In this document: positions 8,568 through 18,700 of the stretch, one piece after another | Layout of the letters: each line of letters opens with the position of its first letter | How positions within the stretch are numbered: position 1 is the stretch's first letter | Assembly (NCBI RefSeq): GCF_900103175.1 | Contig: NZ_FNLF01000002.1 | Coordinates: 558,001 to 622,000 of the forward strand | Length of the DNA: 64,000 bases | Origin: Tsukamurella pulmonis | Lineage (GTDB): Bacteria; Actinomycetota; Actinomycetes; Mycobacteriales; Mycobacteriaceae | Direction of reading: 5' to 3' | The notes under the pieces: model-generated | What the model was told of the DNA's origin: nothing | The model's input: only the letters and a program-made list of their open reading frames with translations | Database searches by the model: none | Position numbers and translations under genes: made by a program

Positions 8568-9533
8568 TCAGGGCAGCAGCCGGGGCCCGGGCAGGCCCGC
8601 GAGGAAGTCCACGAGCTGCGGCCCGACGGTGCCGGGCGCCTCCTCGTGCGCGTAGTGACCGGCGCCCTCGACGGCCCGCACCCGGTAGTCCGTGGCCCAG
8701 TCGTGGCTGGAGTACACGGGCTGGGGGAGCACGTACGGGTCCTGCTCGCCGCGGAAGGCGAGGACGGGGATGTGCAGCCGCTGGTTCATACTGCTCAGGA
8801 ATCGGCTGCCGTCCGGGCGGAACTGGCTGCGCCACGCCCAGCGGGCGTATTCGAGGGCGCTGTGCGCCGTGCCGGGGATCCGGATGGCGCTGCGGTAGTG
8901 CGCGATCGCCTCGGTGTAGTCCTCGGTGCCGCGCCAGGCGGCGCCGCTGCGGGCGGCGTAGAGGGCGCCGATCTCGGCACCGTCGTCGCGGGTGAGCCGG
9001 TCCTCGGCGACGCGGGGCAGCTGCGCGAACGTGATGGGGCCCAGCATCGCCGAGCGCTGGTCCTTGTTGCGCAGCGCCGAGCGCTTGAGCGCGATCGGGT
9101 GCGGCGAGGAGATCACGGCGATGGCCGAGACCACGCGGGGATGCAGTGTGGCGGTGGCCCAGCAGCCGAGGCCGCCCTCGCCGTGGCCGACGATCGCCGC
9201 CGACGTGTGGCCCAGCGCGCGGATCAGGCCCGCGACATCGCCGGAGAGCGTCCAGCCGTCGTAACCGCGGGGCGGCTTGTCGCTGTCGCCGTAGCCACGC
9301 AGGTCGACGGCGACGGCGCGGTAGCCGGCCCCGTGCAGGTGCGGTAGCAGGTGCCGCCAGCTCCACCAGAACCCGCCGAAGCCGTGCAGCAGCACCACCA
9401 GCGGCCGGTCGTGGGCGAGCCCCTCGCCCGCGGGCCGGTACTCGACGGCGTGCAGCCGGATGCCGTTGGCGCGCACGTCGAGATGCTCCCAGGGGCCGGG
9501 GAACCGGACGCTCGACGGATCTGGTCTGGTCAC
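8568..9533 (-). CDS. Alpha/beta hydrolase, EphE-like, with replaced nucleophile
   Basis: 321 residues, in the position of Rv3670 (annotated as epoxide hydrolase EphE). The oxyanion motif HGFGGFWWSW is present near residue 50, the acid Asp in FRGEQDPYVLP and the late His in GAGHYAHEE. The nucleophile elbow reads VGHGEGG: the residue expected to be Ser or Asp (residue 118) is Gly. As written the protein should lack the usual nucleophile, so it may be inactive, use the neighbouring Glu, or have a binding role. It is convergent with marP. Confidence 0.8.
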   Translation of the reverse strand: MTRPDPSSVRFPGPWEHLDVRANGIRLHAVEYRPAGEGLAHDRPLVVLLHGFGGFWWSWRHLLPHLHGAGYRAVAVDLRGYGDSDKPPRGYDGWTLSGDVAGLIRALGHTSAAIVGHGEGGLGCWATATLHPRVVSAIAVISSPHPIALKRSALRNKDQRSAMLGPITFAQLPRVAEDRLTRDDGAEIGALYAARSGAAWRGTEDYTEAIAHYRSAIRIPGTAHSALEYARWAWRSQFRPDGSRFLSSMNQRLHIPVLAFRGEQDPYVLPQPVYSSHDWATDYRVRAVEGAGHYAHEEAPGTVGPQLVDFLAGLPGPRLLP

Positions 9534-9557
9534 CGAAGGTGCCTCAGGGTCGTGCGG

Positions 9558-10043
9558 TCAGCGTCGCGCGACGGCGTCCGCCGCCTCGTGCTCGCCCGGG
9601 GAGAGCAGCGACTGCGACTGCTTGAGCGAGGCGATGGTCTTCTGCGGGCCGCGGATGCGCTTGACCTTGCGGTAGCCGAGGAAGGCCGCGATCCCGGCCA
9701 CGATCAGCATCAGGACGAAGACGATCAGCGACGCCGCCCACATCGGCAGCCACACGTTGAGCAGCCACGTGAGGAAGAAGAAGAAGAAGAACGACGAGTA
9801 CAGCGCCACGACGCCGGCGACGGCGAAGAACGCCGAGCCGGTGGCCGCCTTCTTCACGTCCTGCATCGTCTCGGCCTTGGCCAGCTCGACCTCGGCGCGC
9901 ACCAGGGAGGAGACCTGCGCCGAGGCGTCCCGCACGAGACTGCCGATGGTCGGATCGCCCGATGCGGTCACGTTGGGATCGGTGAGCGGGATCGCGGAGA
10001 GCGTCCGCGGGGTCCCGCCGGTGGGCGTGCTGTCCAAGCTCAC
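9558..10043 (-). CDS. Phage-holin-superfamily (DUF1469) membrane protein (Rv3669-type)
   Basis: 161 residues from a GTG preceded by the ribosome-binding site GAGGA. An amphipathic helix region (IGSLVRDASAQVSSLVRAEV, residues about 33-52) is followed by two transmembrane helices, the first unusually rich in Phe (SSFFFFFFLTWLL). This is the actinobacterial Act-Holin/DUF1469 layout. Function is not established. It is the last gene of the conserved block before a stretch that is not in the mycobacterial order. Confidence 0.8.
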   Translation of the reverse strand: MSLDSTPTGGTPRTLSAIPLTDPNVTASGDPTIGSLVRDASAQVSSLVRAEVELAKAETMQDVKKAATGSAFFAVAGVVALYSSFFFFFFLTWLLNVWLPMWAASLIVFVLMLIVAGIAAFLGYRKVKRIRGPQKTIASLKQSQSLLSPGEHEAADAVARR

Positions 10044-10080
10044 TGTCGTCCTCCTCTAGTTGTAGTCATCGTGCCAGAGG

Positions 10081-11295
10081 TCACCCTTGTTCGTGCGCCC
10101 GACCACGCCGGAGGAGCAGCAACGCCCCCAGCACCGACGCGACGAGCGAGGTGAGCAGCACCGCCGCCTTGGCCAGATCGGCCTCGCCCGGTGGCAGTGC
10201 GAGCTCCGCGACCAGCAGGCTCACGGTGAAGCCGATCGCGCCGAGCACACTGAGCGCCAGGATGTCCCGGTTGTCGAGCCCCTCGGGCCGATCGGCCAGC
10301 CGGAGCTTGACGGCGAGGATGCTCGAGCCGGAGATGCCGATGATCTTGCCGAAGAACAGCCCGATCATGATGCCCAGTGCGAGCTCGTCGGTGAACAGCT
10401 CGCGGAAGACCTCCCCGTTGACGGCGACCCCGGAGGCGAAGAAGGCGAAGATGGGGACGCAGACCAGTGCGGAGAAGGGCTGGATGCGGTGCTCGAGCCG
10501 CTCCGCGGGCGATTCGTGCTCACCGGGATCGGGCTTGACGCGGGTCAGCAGGCCGAGGGCGACGCCGGCGATGGTGGCGTGCACGCCCGACTGCAGCATG
10601 GCCACCCACACCACGATCGCGATGGGGACGTAGTACAGGGGCGTGGTGATCCGACGGTGCTGCCCGAACCAGTACAGCGCGCAGCCGACGCCCGCCACGG
10701 CGAGCCAGCCGACCTTGAGATCGGCGGCGAAGAGCACCGCGATGACGGCGATGGCGATGAGGTCGTCGACCACCGCCAGCCCGAGCAGGAAGACCCGGGC
10801 ACCCGACGGCAGCCGGGAACCGATGAGCGAGAGGATGCCCAGCGCGAAGGCGATGTCGGTGGCGATGGGGATGGCCCAGGCACTGTCGATGTACGGGGTG
10901 TCGCGCGCGATCGTGAAGGCGATGACCGCGGGCACCACGACGCCGCCCACCGCGCAGAGCACGGGCAGCGCGGCGCCGCGCAGCGTGGACAGCTCGCCCA
11001 CCACCAGCTCGCGCTTGAGCTCGAGCCCGGCGACGAAGAAGAAGATCGCCAGCAGGCCGTCCTTGGCCCAATCGGCCAGCGTCAGCTTCAGGTGCAGCGA
11101 GTGCCCGAAGATCGTCCAGTCGTCGCTGCCGAGGGTGATCTCGGCGAGATGGGTGTAGCTCTCCGACCAGGGGGAGTTGGCCCATAGGAGTGCGATCGCC
11201 GCTGCGATGAGAAGGGCTGTGCCGCCGACCGTCTCAGTGCGCAGGAAGCGGACCAACGCCCGTGATGCCCGGAACCGGGGCGGTGCGTCGTTCAT
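10081..11295 (-). CDS. nhaA: Na+/H+ antiporter NhaA
   Basis: 404 residues with about 11-12 transmembrane helices. The ion-binding pair of aspartates is in LAVVDDLIAIAVIAVLF. FFFVAGLELKRELVVGEL and PIATDIAFALGILSLIG are strongly conserved NhaA blocks. The inner-membrane antiporter expels Na+ in exchange for H+ and supports pH and salt homeostasis. The start is the ATG at 11295 (MNDAPPRF); the reading frame continues upstream across the start of the divergent MFS gene without support. Confidence 0.94.
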   Translation of the reverse strand: MNDAPPRFRASRALVRFLRTETVGGTALLIAAAIALLWANSPWSESYTHLAEITLGSDDWTIFGHSLHLKLTLADWAKDGLLAIFFFVAGLELKRELVVGELSTLRGAALPVLCAVGGVVVPAVIAFTIARDTPYIDSAWAIPIATDIAFALGILSLIGSRLPSGARVFLLGLAVVDDLIAIAVIAVLFAADLKVGWLAVAGVGCALYWFGQHRRITTPLYYVPIAIVVWVAMLQSGVHATIAGVALGLLTRVKPDPGEHESPAERLEHRIQPFSALVCVPIFAFFASGVAVNGEVFRELFTDELALGIMIGLFFGKIIGISGSSILAVKLRLADRPEGLDNRDILALSVLGAIGFTVSLLVAELALPPGEADLAKAAVLLTSLVASVLGALLLLRRGRAHEQG

Positions 11296-11374
11296 TCGTC
11301 GACGGTACCGCAGGTGGTCGTCGTGATCCGGGTCACCGCCGGAGGGTGTTGTGGCGCCGCGTAATCTCTGCGCA

Positions 11375-12694
11375 ATGAATCGCAGGCGGATCGTCGTCGC
11401 CTCGATGGTGGGCACCACCATCGAGTTCTTCGACTTCTACATCTACGCGACCGCAGCAGTGCTGGTCTTCCCCACCCTGTTCTTCCCGAAGGGCGACGAC
11501 ACGGCGGCGCTGCTCGCCTCGTTCGCGACCTTCGGGCTCGCGTTCGCGGCGCGGCCGCTGGGCTCGATCCTGTTCGGTCACTTCGGTGACCGGGTGGGGC
11601 GCAAGGCCACCCTCGTCGGATCGCTGCTCACGATGGGCATCGCGACCTTCCTCATCGGCGTGCTGCCCACCTTCGACCAGGTCGGGTACTGGGCGCCCGC
11701 GCTGCTCGCGGTGATGCGCTTCGCCCAGGGCCTGGGCCTGGGCGGGGAGTGGTCGGGAGCCGCCCTGCTGGCGACCGAGACCGCCGCGCCGGGCAAGCGC
11801 GCCTGGGCGGCGATGTGGCCCCAGCTCGGCGCACCGTTCGGCTTCTTCCTCGCCAACGGCACCTTCCTGGTGATCATGCAGCTGATGGACTTCGACTCGA
11901 AGACCTCGGCGTCGAACCACGCGTTCATGACCTGGGGCTGGCGCATCCCCTTCCTCGCCTCCGCGGTGATGGTGATCGTCGGCCTGTACGTCCGGCTCAA
12001 GCTCACCGAGACCCCCGTCTTCGCGAAGGCCGTCGAGGAGGGCAAGAAGGTCAAGGCCCCGCTGGGCGAGGTCCTGCGTACCGCGTGGCGCCCGCTCATC
12101 ATCGGCACCTTCGTCATGGTGGCCACGTACACCCTGTTCTACCTGGTGACCACGTGGATCGTCTCCTACGGCACCGGCAAGGTGGTGGACAAGTCCGGCG
12201 TGAAGCTGGGCATCTCCTACATCGACTTCCTGCAGATGCAGCTCATCGCGGTGGTCTTCTTCGCGATCTTCGTCGCCGTCTCCGGGCATCTCGCCGACCG
12301 CGTCGGTCGCCGGACGGTGCTCATCGTGGTGACGCTGGCGATCATCGCGTACGGGCTCTCCTTCCAGTGGATCCTCGACCCGTCGACCACGACGCAGGGC
12401 ACGATGCTCGCCGTCCTCATCGCGGGCCTGACCCTGATGGGCCTGACCTTCGGACCGATGAGCGCCGTGCTGCCGGAGCTGTTCGCCACCAACGTGCGGT
12501 ACACGGGCAGCGGCATCGCCTACAACTTCGCGTCGATCCTGGGCGCCGCCATCGCGCCGTTCATCGCCACCTGGCTGGTCAGCGATTACGGCGTCGGCTG
12601 GGTCGGCGTCTATCTGGCGCTGGCCGGCCTCTCCACCCTGATCGCGCTGATCGTCATGAAGGAGACGCGCGACGTGGAGCTCGACAAGGTCTGA
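11375..12694 (+). CDS. MHS-family MFS transporter (metabolite:H+ symporter)
   Basis: 439 residues with 12 predicted transmembrane segments. The pattern SMVGTTIEFFDFYIYATAAV at the N-terminus, GHFGDRVGRKATL (loop 2-3 motif) and LGLGGEWSGAALL are diagnostic of the metabolite:H+ symporter group that includes ShiA, ProP and KgtP and mycobacterial Rv1200. Substrate cannot be read from the sequence; a shikimate- or dicarboxylate-like acid is likely. Start at the ATG of MNRRRIVVAS; an upstream GTG at 11351 adds eight residues without family support. Confidence 0.88.
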   Translation: MNRRRIVVASMVGTTIEFFDFYIYATAAVLVFPTLFFPKGDDTAALLASFATFGLAFAARPLGSILFGHFGDRVGRKATLVGSLLTMGIATFLIGVLPTFDQVGYWAPALLAVMRFAQGLGLGGEWSGAALLATETAAPGKRAWAAMWPQLGAPFGFFLANGTFLVIMQLMDFDSKTSASNHAFMTWGWRIPFLASAVMVIVGLYVRLKLTETPVFAKAVEEGKKVKAPLGEVLRTAWRPLIIGTFVMVATYTLFYLVTTWIVSYGTGKVVDKSGVKLGISYIDFLQMQLIAVVFFAIFVAVSGHLADRVGRRTVLIVVTLAIIAYGLSFQWILDPSTTTQGTMLAVLIAGLTLMGLTFGPMSAVLPELFATNVRYTGSGIAYNFASILGAAIAPFIATWLVSDYGVGWVGVYLALAGLSTLIALIVMKETRDVELDKV

Positions 12695-12739
12695 TCGACC
12701 GCGCGCCGCCGGTGACGGTGGCGACGGGGCACCGACGGC

Positions 12740-12768
12740 GACGGCGCCGACCACTGGTCGGCGCCGTC
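12740..12768. terminator. Strong perfect hairpin between MFS gene and the giant gene
   Basis: A 14-bp perfect stem (GACGGCGCCGACCA at 12740-12753) closes on a single-nucleotide loop with its complement at 12755-12768. It lies between two convergent genes and can serve both. No U tract. Confidence 0.75.
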
Positions 12769-12782
12769 GTGCGTGGTGCGGG

Positions 12783-15700
12783 TCAGCCCGCGGTGACCGG
12801 GGAGTCCGAGTCGGAGGACGAGTCGGCGGTGGAATCCCCTGCGCCGGAGGCATCCGTATCCGACGACGCCCCGGAGCCGGAGGTCGCGTCCGACCCGGAC
12901 GAGTCCGCGCCGCCCGTCCCCGCACCGCTCGTGCTCGGGGCGTCCGCGCTCGAGCCCGATCCGCTCGTGTCGGCCCCGCCGGACGGGCTCGTGGCCGCGC
13001 CGCCGGGCGCATCGGAGGTGCCCCGATCCGAGCTGCCGGAGCCGGACCCGTTCGTCCCGGTGCTCGACGGGGAATCCGTCGACGGTGCCGGAAGCTCCGG
13101 CTGCGTCGCGGTCGCACCGCTCGAACCCGTGGTCGTTGACGCCTTCTCGGCGGCATCGGCCGCGGCCTTGGCCTCGGCCGCCGCCTTCTCGGCCGCCGCC
13201 CTGTCCTGCGCGGAGCGGTCCACGGCGGGCTTGTCGACCGGCGTGCGCGCGGCCTCGGCGGCGGCGCGGTCGGCCGCGGCCTTGGCCTCGGCCGCCTTCT
13301 CCGCCGCTGTCCGTGCGGCCGCCTCACCGTCCTGCGTGCCGGTGCCCGCGGCCTCGGCCTCCTTCGCTGCTGTTGCTTGGTCGGCGGCGGCTTTGTCTGC
13401 TGCGGCTTTCTGGGCGGCGGCGTTGTCTGCCATGGCTTTGTCGATGGCGGCCTTGTCGGCGGCGTTCTTCTCGGCGGTGGCTTGGGCGGCTGCTGCTTGG
13501 TCGGCGGCGTTCTTGGCGGTGTCGGCCTTGGTCGCTGCGTCCTGTTGGGCTGCTGCGGCGTCGGCGGCTGCCTTGTCGGCTGCTGCTTGGGTGGCGGCGG
13601 CCTGTTCGGCGGTGGCGGTGGCCTGGGCGGCTTGTTCGGTGGCTGCGGCCTGTTTGGCGTCGGCGTCCTGTTGTGCGGTGGTGGCCTTCTCGGCTGCTGC
13701 GGTCTTGTCCGCGGCGGTCTGGTCGGCTGCCTGCTTGGCGGTGGTGGCCTGTTCGGCTGCGGCGGTGGCGGCGTCGGCTGCTGCCTGGTCCGCTGCGGCC
13801 TTCTCGGCTGCCTGGGTGGCGGCGTCGGTGGCGTTGCGTTGTGCGGTGGCGGCGTCGGCGGCGGACTTGTCGGCCTGGGCCTGCGCTTGGGCGGAGGCGT
13901 CGGCTGCTGCCTGGTCCGCGGCGGCTTTCTCGGCTGCCTGGGTGGCGGCGTCGGTGGCGTTGCGTTGTGCGGTGGCGGCGTCGGCGGCGGACTTGTCGGC
14001 CTGGGCTTGGGCTTCTGCGGAGTTCGCTGCGTTCTGCTTGTCCGCGGTTGCCTTGTCCTGGGCGGCCTTTGCTGCGGCTGCGGCGTCGGCTGCTTGCTGG
14101 TCGGCGGCGGCGCGTTCGGTGGCGGCCTTCTCGGCTGCCTGCTTGGCGGTGTCGGCTGCGGTCTTGTCCGCGGTTGCCTTGTCCTGGGCGGTCTTCGCTG
14201 CGGCTGCGGTGTCGGCTGCTTGCTGGTCGGCGGCGGCGCGTTCGGTGGCGGCCTTGTCGGCTGCGGTCTTCGCTGCGTCGGCGGCGTCGGCGGCCTTGGT
14301 GGCGGCGTCGGCTGCTGCCTGATCGGCGGTGGCGGCGTCCTGCAGTGCCTTCGCGGCGTCGGCCGCTGCCTTGTCCGCGGCGGCCTTCTCGGCGGCCGCT
14401 TGCTGCGCGGCGGCGGTCGTCGAGGCTGCTCGGTCGGCGGCGGCCTTGGCCGCCTGCTCGGCGTCCTGCTGTGCCTGCGCTGCGTCGGCGGCGACCTTGT
14501 CGGCTGCTGCCTTCTCCGCGGCGGCCTTGTCCGCGGTTGCCCGTGTGGCGGTCGCTGCGTCGGCGGCGGCCTGGGCGGCGTCGGTGGCACGGGTCTGTGC
14601 TGCTGCGGCGTCGGCCTGTGCCTTGTCGGCGGCGGTCTTCGCGGCGTCGGCGTCGGCGGCGGCCTGGGTGGCGGCGGCTGCCTTGTCCGCGGCGAGCTTC
14701 TCCGCAGCGGTCGCTGCGTCGGTGTTGCCGGCGGCGGTGGTAGCGGCTTCGCGGGCCTTCGCGGCGTCGGCGGCGGCGCGGTCGGCGTCGGCCTTGGCCT
14801 TGTCGGCTGCGGTCTTCGCGGCGTCCGCGGCTGCGGTGGCGGTGGCGGCGGCTGCGGCCTTGTCGGTCGCCTCCTTCGCTGCTGTTGCTTGGTCGGCGGC
14901 GGCTTTGTCTGCTGCGGCTTTCTGGGCGGCGGCGTTGTCTGCCATGGCTTTGTCGATGGCGGCCTTGTCGGCGGCGTTCTTCTCGGCGGTGGCTTGGGCG
15001 GCTGCTGCTTGGTCGGCGGCGTTCTTGGCGGTGTCGGCCTTGGTCGCTGCGTCCTGTTGGGCTGCTGCGGCGTCGGCGGCTGCCTTGTCGGCTGCTGCTT
15101 GGGTGGCGGCGGCCTGTTCGGCGGTGGCGGTGGCCTGGGCGGCTTGTTCGGTGGCTGCGGCCTGTTTGGCGTCGGCGTCCTGTTGTGCGGTGGTGGCCTT
15201 CTCGGCTGCTGCGGTCTTGTCCGCGGCGGTCTGGTCGGCTGCCTGCTTGGCGGTGGTGGCCTGTTCGGCTGCGGCGGTGGCGGCGTCGGCTGCTGCCTGG
15301 TCCGCTGCGGCCTTCTCGGCTGCCTGGGTGGCGGCGTCGGTGGCGTTGCGTTGTGCGGTGGCGGCGTCGGCGGCGGACTTGTCGGCCTGGGCCTGCGCTT
15401 GGGCGGAGGCGTCGGCTGCTGCCTGGTCCGCGGCGGCTTTCTCGGCTGCCTGGGTGGCGGCGTCGGTGGCGTTGCGTTGTGCGGTGGCGGCGTCGGCGGC
15501 GGACTTGTCGGCCTGGGCTTGGGCTTCTGCGGAGTTCGCTGCGTTCTGCTTGTCCGCGGTTGCCTTGTCCTGGGCGGCCTTTGCTGCGGCTGCGGCGTCG
15601 GCTGCTTGCTGGTCGGCGGCGGCGCGTTCGGTGGCGGCCTTCTCGGCTGCCTGCTTGGCGGTGTCGGCTGCGGTCTTGTCCGCGGTTGCCTTGTCCTGGG

Positions 15701-18700
15701 CGGTCTTCGCTGCGGCTGCGGTGTCGGCTGCTTGCTGGTCGGCGGCGGCGCGTTCGGTGGCGGCCTTGTCGGCTGCGGTCTTCGCTGCGTCGGCGGCGTC
15801 GGCGGCCTTGGTGGCGGCGTCGGCTGCTGCCTGATCGGCGGTGGCGGCGTCCTGCAGTGCCTTCGCGGCGTCGGCCGCTGCCTTGTCCGCGGCGGCCTTC
15901 TCGGCGGCCGCTTGCTGCGCGGCGGCGGTCGTCGAGGCTGCTCGGTCGGCGGCGGCCTTGGCCGCCTGCTCGGCGTCCTGCTGTGCCTGCGCTGCGTCGG
16001 CGGCGACCTTGTCGGCTGCTGCCTTCTCCGCGGCGGCCTTGTCCGCGGTTGCCCGTGTGGCGGTCGCTGCGTCGGCGGCGGCCTGGGCGGCGTCGGTGGC
16101 ACGGGTCTGTGCTGCTGCGGCGTCGGCCTGTGCCTTGTCGGCGGCGGTCTTCGCGGCGTCGGCGTCGGCGGCGGCCTGGGTGGCGGCGGCTGCCTTGTCC
16201 GCGGCGAGCTTCTCCGCAGCGGTCGCTGCGTCGGTGTTGCCGGCGGCGGTGGTAGCGGCTTCGCGGGCCTTCGCGGCGTCGGCGGCGGCGCGGTCGGCGT
16301 CGGCCTTGGCCTTGTCGGCTGCGGTCTTCGCGGCGTCCGCGGCTGCGGTGGCGGTGGCGGCGGCTGCGGCCTTGTCGGTCGCCTCCTTCGCTGCTGTTGC
16401 TTGCTCGAGTGCCGACTTCTCCGCAGCGATCCTGTCGGCCTCCGCCCGGTTCACTGCGTCCGTGCCCGCCTTCGCGGCATCGGCCGCGGCCTGCGCCGCG
16501 GTCCGGGCTTCGTCCTCGGCGGTCGCCTGGTCGGCGGCGGCCCGCTGCGCGGTGGCCGTATCCGTCGCGACGCGCTCGGCCGCAGCGCCCGCTGCAGCGT
16601 CCGCCTCGCGCTGCGCAGTCGCCGCCTCGGCGGCGGCGGTATCGGCCGCTGCCTTCTCGGCGAGCGCCTTCTCGGCGGCGGTCCGTGCGGCGGACTCGTT
16701 CTCGGCGGCGGCCCGCGCGGCCGCCGCAGCGGCATCTCCGGTCGCCGCGGCCTCGGTGGCGGCCTTCTCGGCGGCCGCCTGCGCAGTCGCGGCGGCCTCG
16801 GCGGCGGCCTGGTCCGCAGCGGCCTTGTCGGCCGCGGCCTGCGCGGTCCGGGCCTTGTCGGCGGCGGTCGTCTCGGCGGCGTCCCGCGCCGCGGCGGCGA
16901 GCTGCGCGTCGCGGTCGGCGGCGGCCGCGGCGTCAGCGGCCTGCTGGTCGGCGGTGCCCTTCTCCGTGGCGATCCTCGCGGCCTCGACGGCCTTCTGCTG
17001 CGCGGCGTTCGCCTCGGCCGCCGCCTCGTCGGCGGCGGCGCGGGCGGCATCCGCGGCGGCCCGATCGGCCGCGGCCTTGTCGGTGGCCGCCTTGGCCGCG
17101 GCGTCGGCGCTCTGCCGGGCGGCGGCCGCGGCAGCCACTGCCTTATCGGCCGCTGCCCTGTCTGCTGCTGCCTTGTCGGCTGCGGCACGGGCCGTGGTCG
17201 CCTGGGCGGTGGCGACCCGTGCCGCATCGGCGGCCTTCTGCTCCGCGGCCGCGGCATCGGCCGCCACCTTGTCCGCCGCCGTCTTCGCTGCGGCGGACTG
17301 CTGCTGGGCGGCCTTGGCGGCGGTCTCCTTCTGCGCCGCCGCCGTCGCGGCCGCGGCAGCGGCGGAGGTGATGGCGGCTCGTTCGAGCGCGGTGGCCTCG
17401 GCGGCGGCCTTGCTCGCGGCGAGCCTGTCGGCAGCCGCCTTCGCGGCCGCGGCGGAGTCGTTCGGATTCGCCGCGGCGTACGCCGCGGACTTGTCCGCCG
17501 CGGCCTGCAGCGCTGCGGCCTTGTCCTTCGCCGTACGGACCGCGGGATCGTCGTAGGCGACAGGTCCCACTGCCGCGGCTGAGCGATCCGCAGTCGTCTG
17601 CGCGGCGGTGGCCTTCTCCGTCGCCGTGGTCAGCGCGGCATCGGCCGTCTGCTTGGTGGCGTTCGCCCCGGCCAGCGTGTCCTGCGACACGGTATAGGCG
17701 GCGGCGGCCGACGTGGATTGGTTCGACGCGGTGGTGGCGGCTGCCGTTGCGGTGGTCGACGCGCTCTGCGCGACGTTGTTGCGGGCGATCGCATCGTTGA
17801 GCGCCGCCTGCGCGGCGGCGAGATTGGCACGCTCCGTGCGGTACGCCCCGAGGAGCTCCCAGAACGGGGAGAAGATGCTGCCGCCGGTCGCGGCGCGCAG
17901 TTCGTTTTCCCGCTGCGTCACCAGCGCCTGCGCGGCACTGACATCGGCGGCCGTCCTGGTGGCGGTGGCCTGCGCCTGTTGCGCGGCCGTGACCGCTGCG
18001 GCGGCCTTGGCCTGCGCCTGCTGCAGAGCTGTCGCGCTGGTCTGGGCGGCGCGCTGCGCGTCCTGCTGCGCGCGGGCGGCATCGGCCGCGGCCTGGCTCG
18101 CCGCCGCCTGCTGGGAAGCGGCGACCGCGGACGTGGCGGCATCCTGCTGGGCCTTGACCGCCGCGGCGGCCGTCGCCTGCGCCTTCGCGCTGTCAGCGGT
18201 GGCCCTCTCGGCGGCGGCCTTGTCCGCGGCGGCTTTGTCGGCCGCTGCTCGCGCCGTGGCATCCGCGTCGGCGCGCGTCGCCGTGGCCGTGGCAGCGGCG
18301 CGCTCGGCTGCAGCACGGTCGGCGTCCGCTTGCGTGGCGGCCTGCTGTGCCTTCTGCGCGGTCGCCGCCGCGGTCGCCGCCGCGGCATCGGCCTCGCGCT
18401 GGCGGGTCGCCGCGGCTGCGGCGGCCTGCTGAGCGGCCACCTGTGCCGCCGCCGACGTGCGGGCGGCGTCCTCGGCGGCCGCCGCGGCATCCTTCGCGAT
18501 GCGAGCGGCGTCGGTCTTGGCGGCGGCGAGTCGCTCCGCGTCGGCGCGAGCGGCATCGGCGGCCGCCTTGTCCGCCGCTGCCCGATCGGCCGCGGTGTTC
18601 GCGACGGCGGCCTTGTCGGCGGCTGCCTTCTCCGCCGCAACCTTCTCCGCCACAGCCTGATCCGCGACCGCCCGGTCGCGATCGGCTGCAGCCCGAGCGT

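Noticed and set aside
11333-16102. 1,589-codon minus-strand ORF (Pro/Arg/Thr repeats)
   Set aside because: Shadow frame of the giant gene that also runs across the oppositely oriented MFS gene.
13377-17582. 1,401-codon plus-strand ORF (Gly/Cys/Leu repeats)
   Set aside because: Shadow of the same repeats in another frame; the Cys-Gly-Leu composition is a frame artefact.
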